NCBI GenBank assembly: GCA_017394765.1
Contig: JAFPXF010000002.1
Coordinates: forward strand, 115,393-179,392
DNA: 64,000 bases
Reading direction: 5' to 3'
From: Bacteroidales bacterium
GTDB taxonomy: Bacteria; Bacteroidota; Bacteroidia; Bacteroidales; WCHB1-69
The notes under the pieces were generated by a model that saw only the letters and a list, made by a program, of their open reading frames with translations, searched no databases and was not told the origin of the DNA. A program made the translations under genes and the position numbers. Positions 63,903-64,000 of the stretch are shown one piece after another. How positions within the stretch are numbered: position 1 is the stretch's first letter; each line of letters opens with the position of its first letter.

Positions 63903-64000
<98 letters not shown>

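Overview
The window looks like a chromosome fragment of an anaerobic member of the Bacteroidales (Bacteroidota). Three things point there. Genes are preceded by the Bacteroidota promoter box TAnnTTTG (seen at more than 20 sites) and mostly lack Shine-Dalgarno sequences. There are type IX secretion (T9SS) sorting domains, GldF/GldG and a gingipain-type protease. The core genes have family-typical features (a long SecA of about 1100 aa, an EF-G2-like paralogue, a GH3-serine hydrolase fusion). I cannot assign a genus. I see no prophage, CRISPR array or transposase; the region is mostly core chromosome with many small dispersed repeats.

Layout. 1-112: start of a membrane-anchored gene cut by the window edge. 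391-4936: a four-gene electron-bifurcating [FeFe]-hydrogenase operon. 5038-8068: a modular secreted GH53-like glycosidase, divergent from an AraC regulator. 8213-8728: an orphan nuclease-like gene framed by two palindromic repeats. 8991-13402: secA and a glycosyltransferase. 13459-15965: gldF-gldG. 16093-16165: tRNA-Phe. 16276-21341: omega-amidase, SAM hydrolase, anmK, murF and a HAD phosphatase. 21571-28102: envelope proteins and a phosphohexomutase. 28214-33145: two unusual exported fusion enzymes, a FAD dehydrogenase and ispD. 33278-38011: GH3-beta-lactamase fusion, tsaB and a USP-like protein. 38124-40712: apt-ilvE and two lipoproteins. 40887-48013: beta-galactosidase, secreted proteins and an LpxH-like hydrolase. 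48134-52282: era, an acidic protein, pta and a Lol-type permease. 52293-55101: valS plus a coupled 55-aa membrane protein. 55277-61122: aminotransferase, gingipain-like protease, surE and a membrane protein. 61205-64000: ferredoxin, EF-G2-like factor and the 3' part of a 5S rRNA gene.

How the genes fit together. NADH and reduced ferredoxin could be disposed of as H2 by HydABC, with acetyl-CoA leading to acetyl phosphate through Pta, which suits a sugar-fermenting anaerobe. GH53-like, GH2 and GH3 enzymes, a phosphohexomutase and cell-wall recycling (AnmK, the GH3 fusion) feed that metabolism. SecA plus T9SS-signalled proteins describe the export side.

The most distinctive non-genic content is four repeat classes. 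(1) A 28-bp palindrome with arms GTAGAGACG or GTAGGGGCG is scattered through intergenic DNA, lies in frame inside two exported glycosidases, and supplies stop codons. (2) Short degenerate 'word' repeats lie at gene 3' ends and often contain the stop codon. (3) A composite intercistronic element (conserved block, GGGCTGAAAGCCC hairpin, then a TTAAC hairpin with covarying arms) lies just 5' of murF and of the USP-like gene; a related hairpin pair precedes the gingipain-like gene. (4) A near-identical 37-bp promoter segment is shared by gldF and the aminotransferase gene. The composite element, and the use of repeats as coding and stop sequence, are my best candidates for something undescribed.
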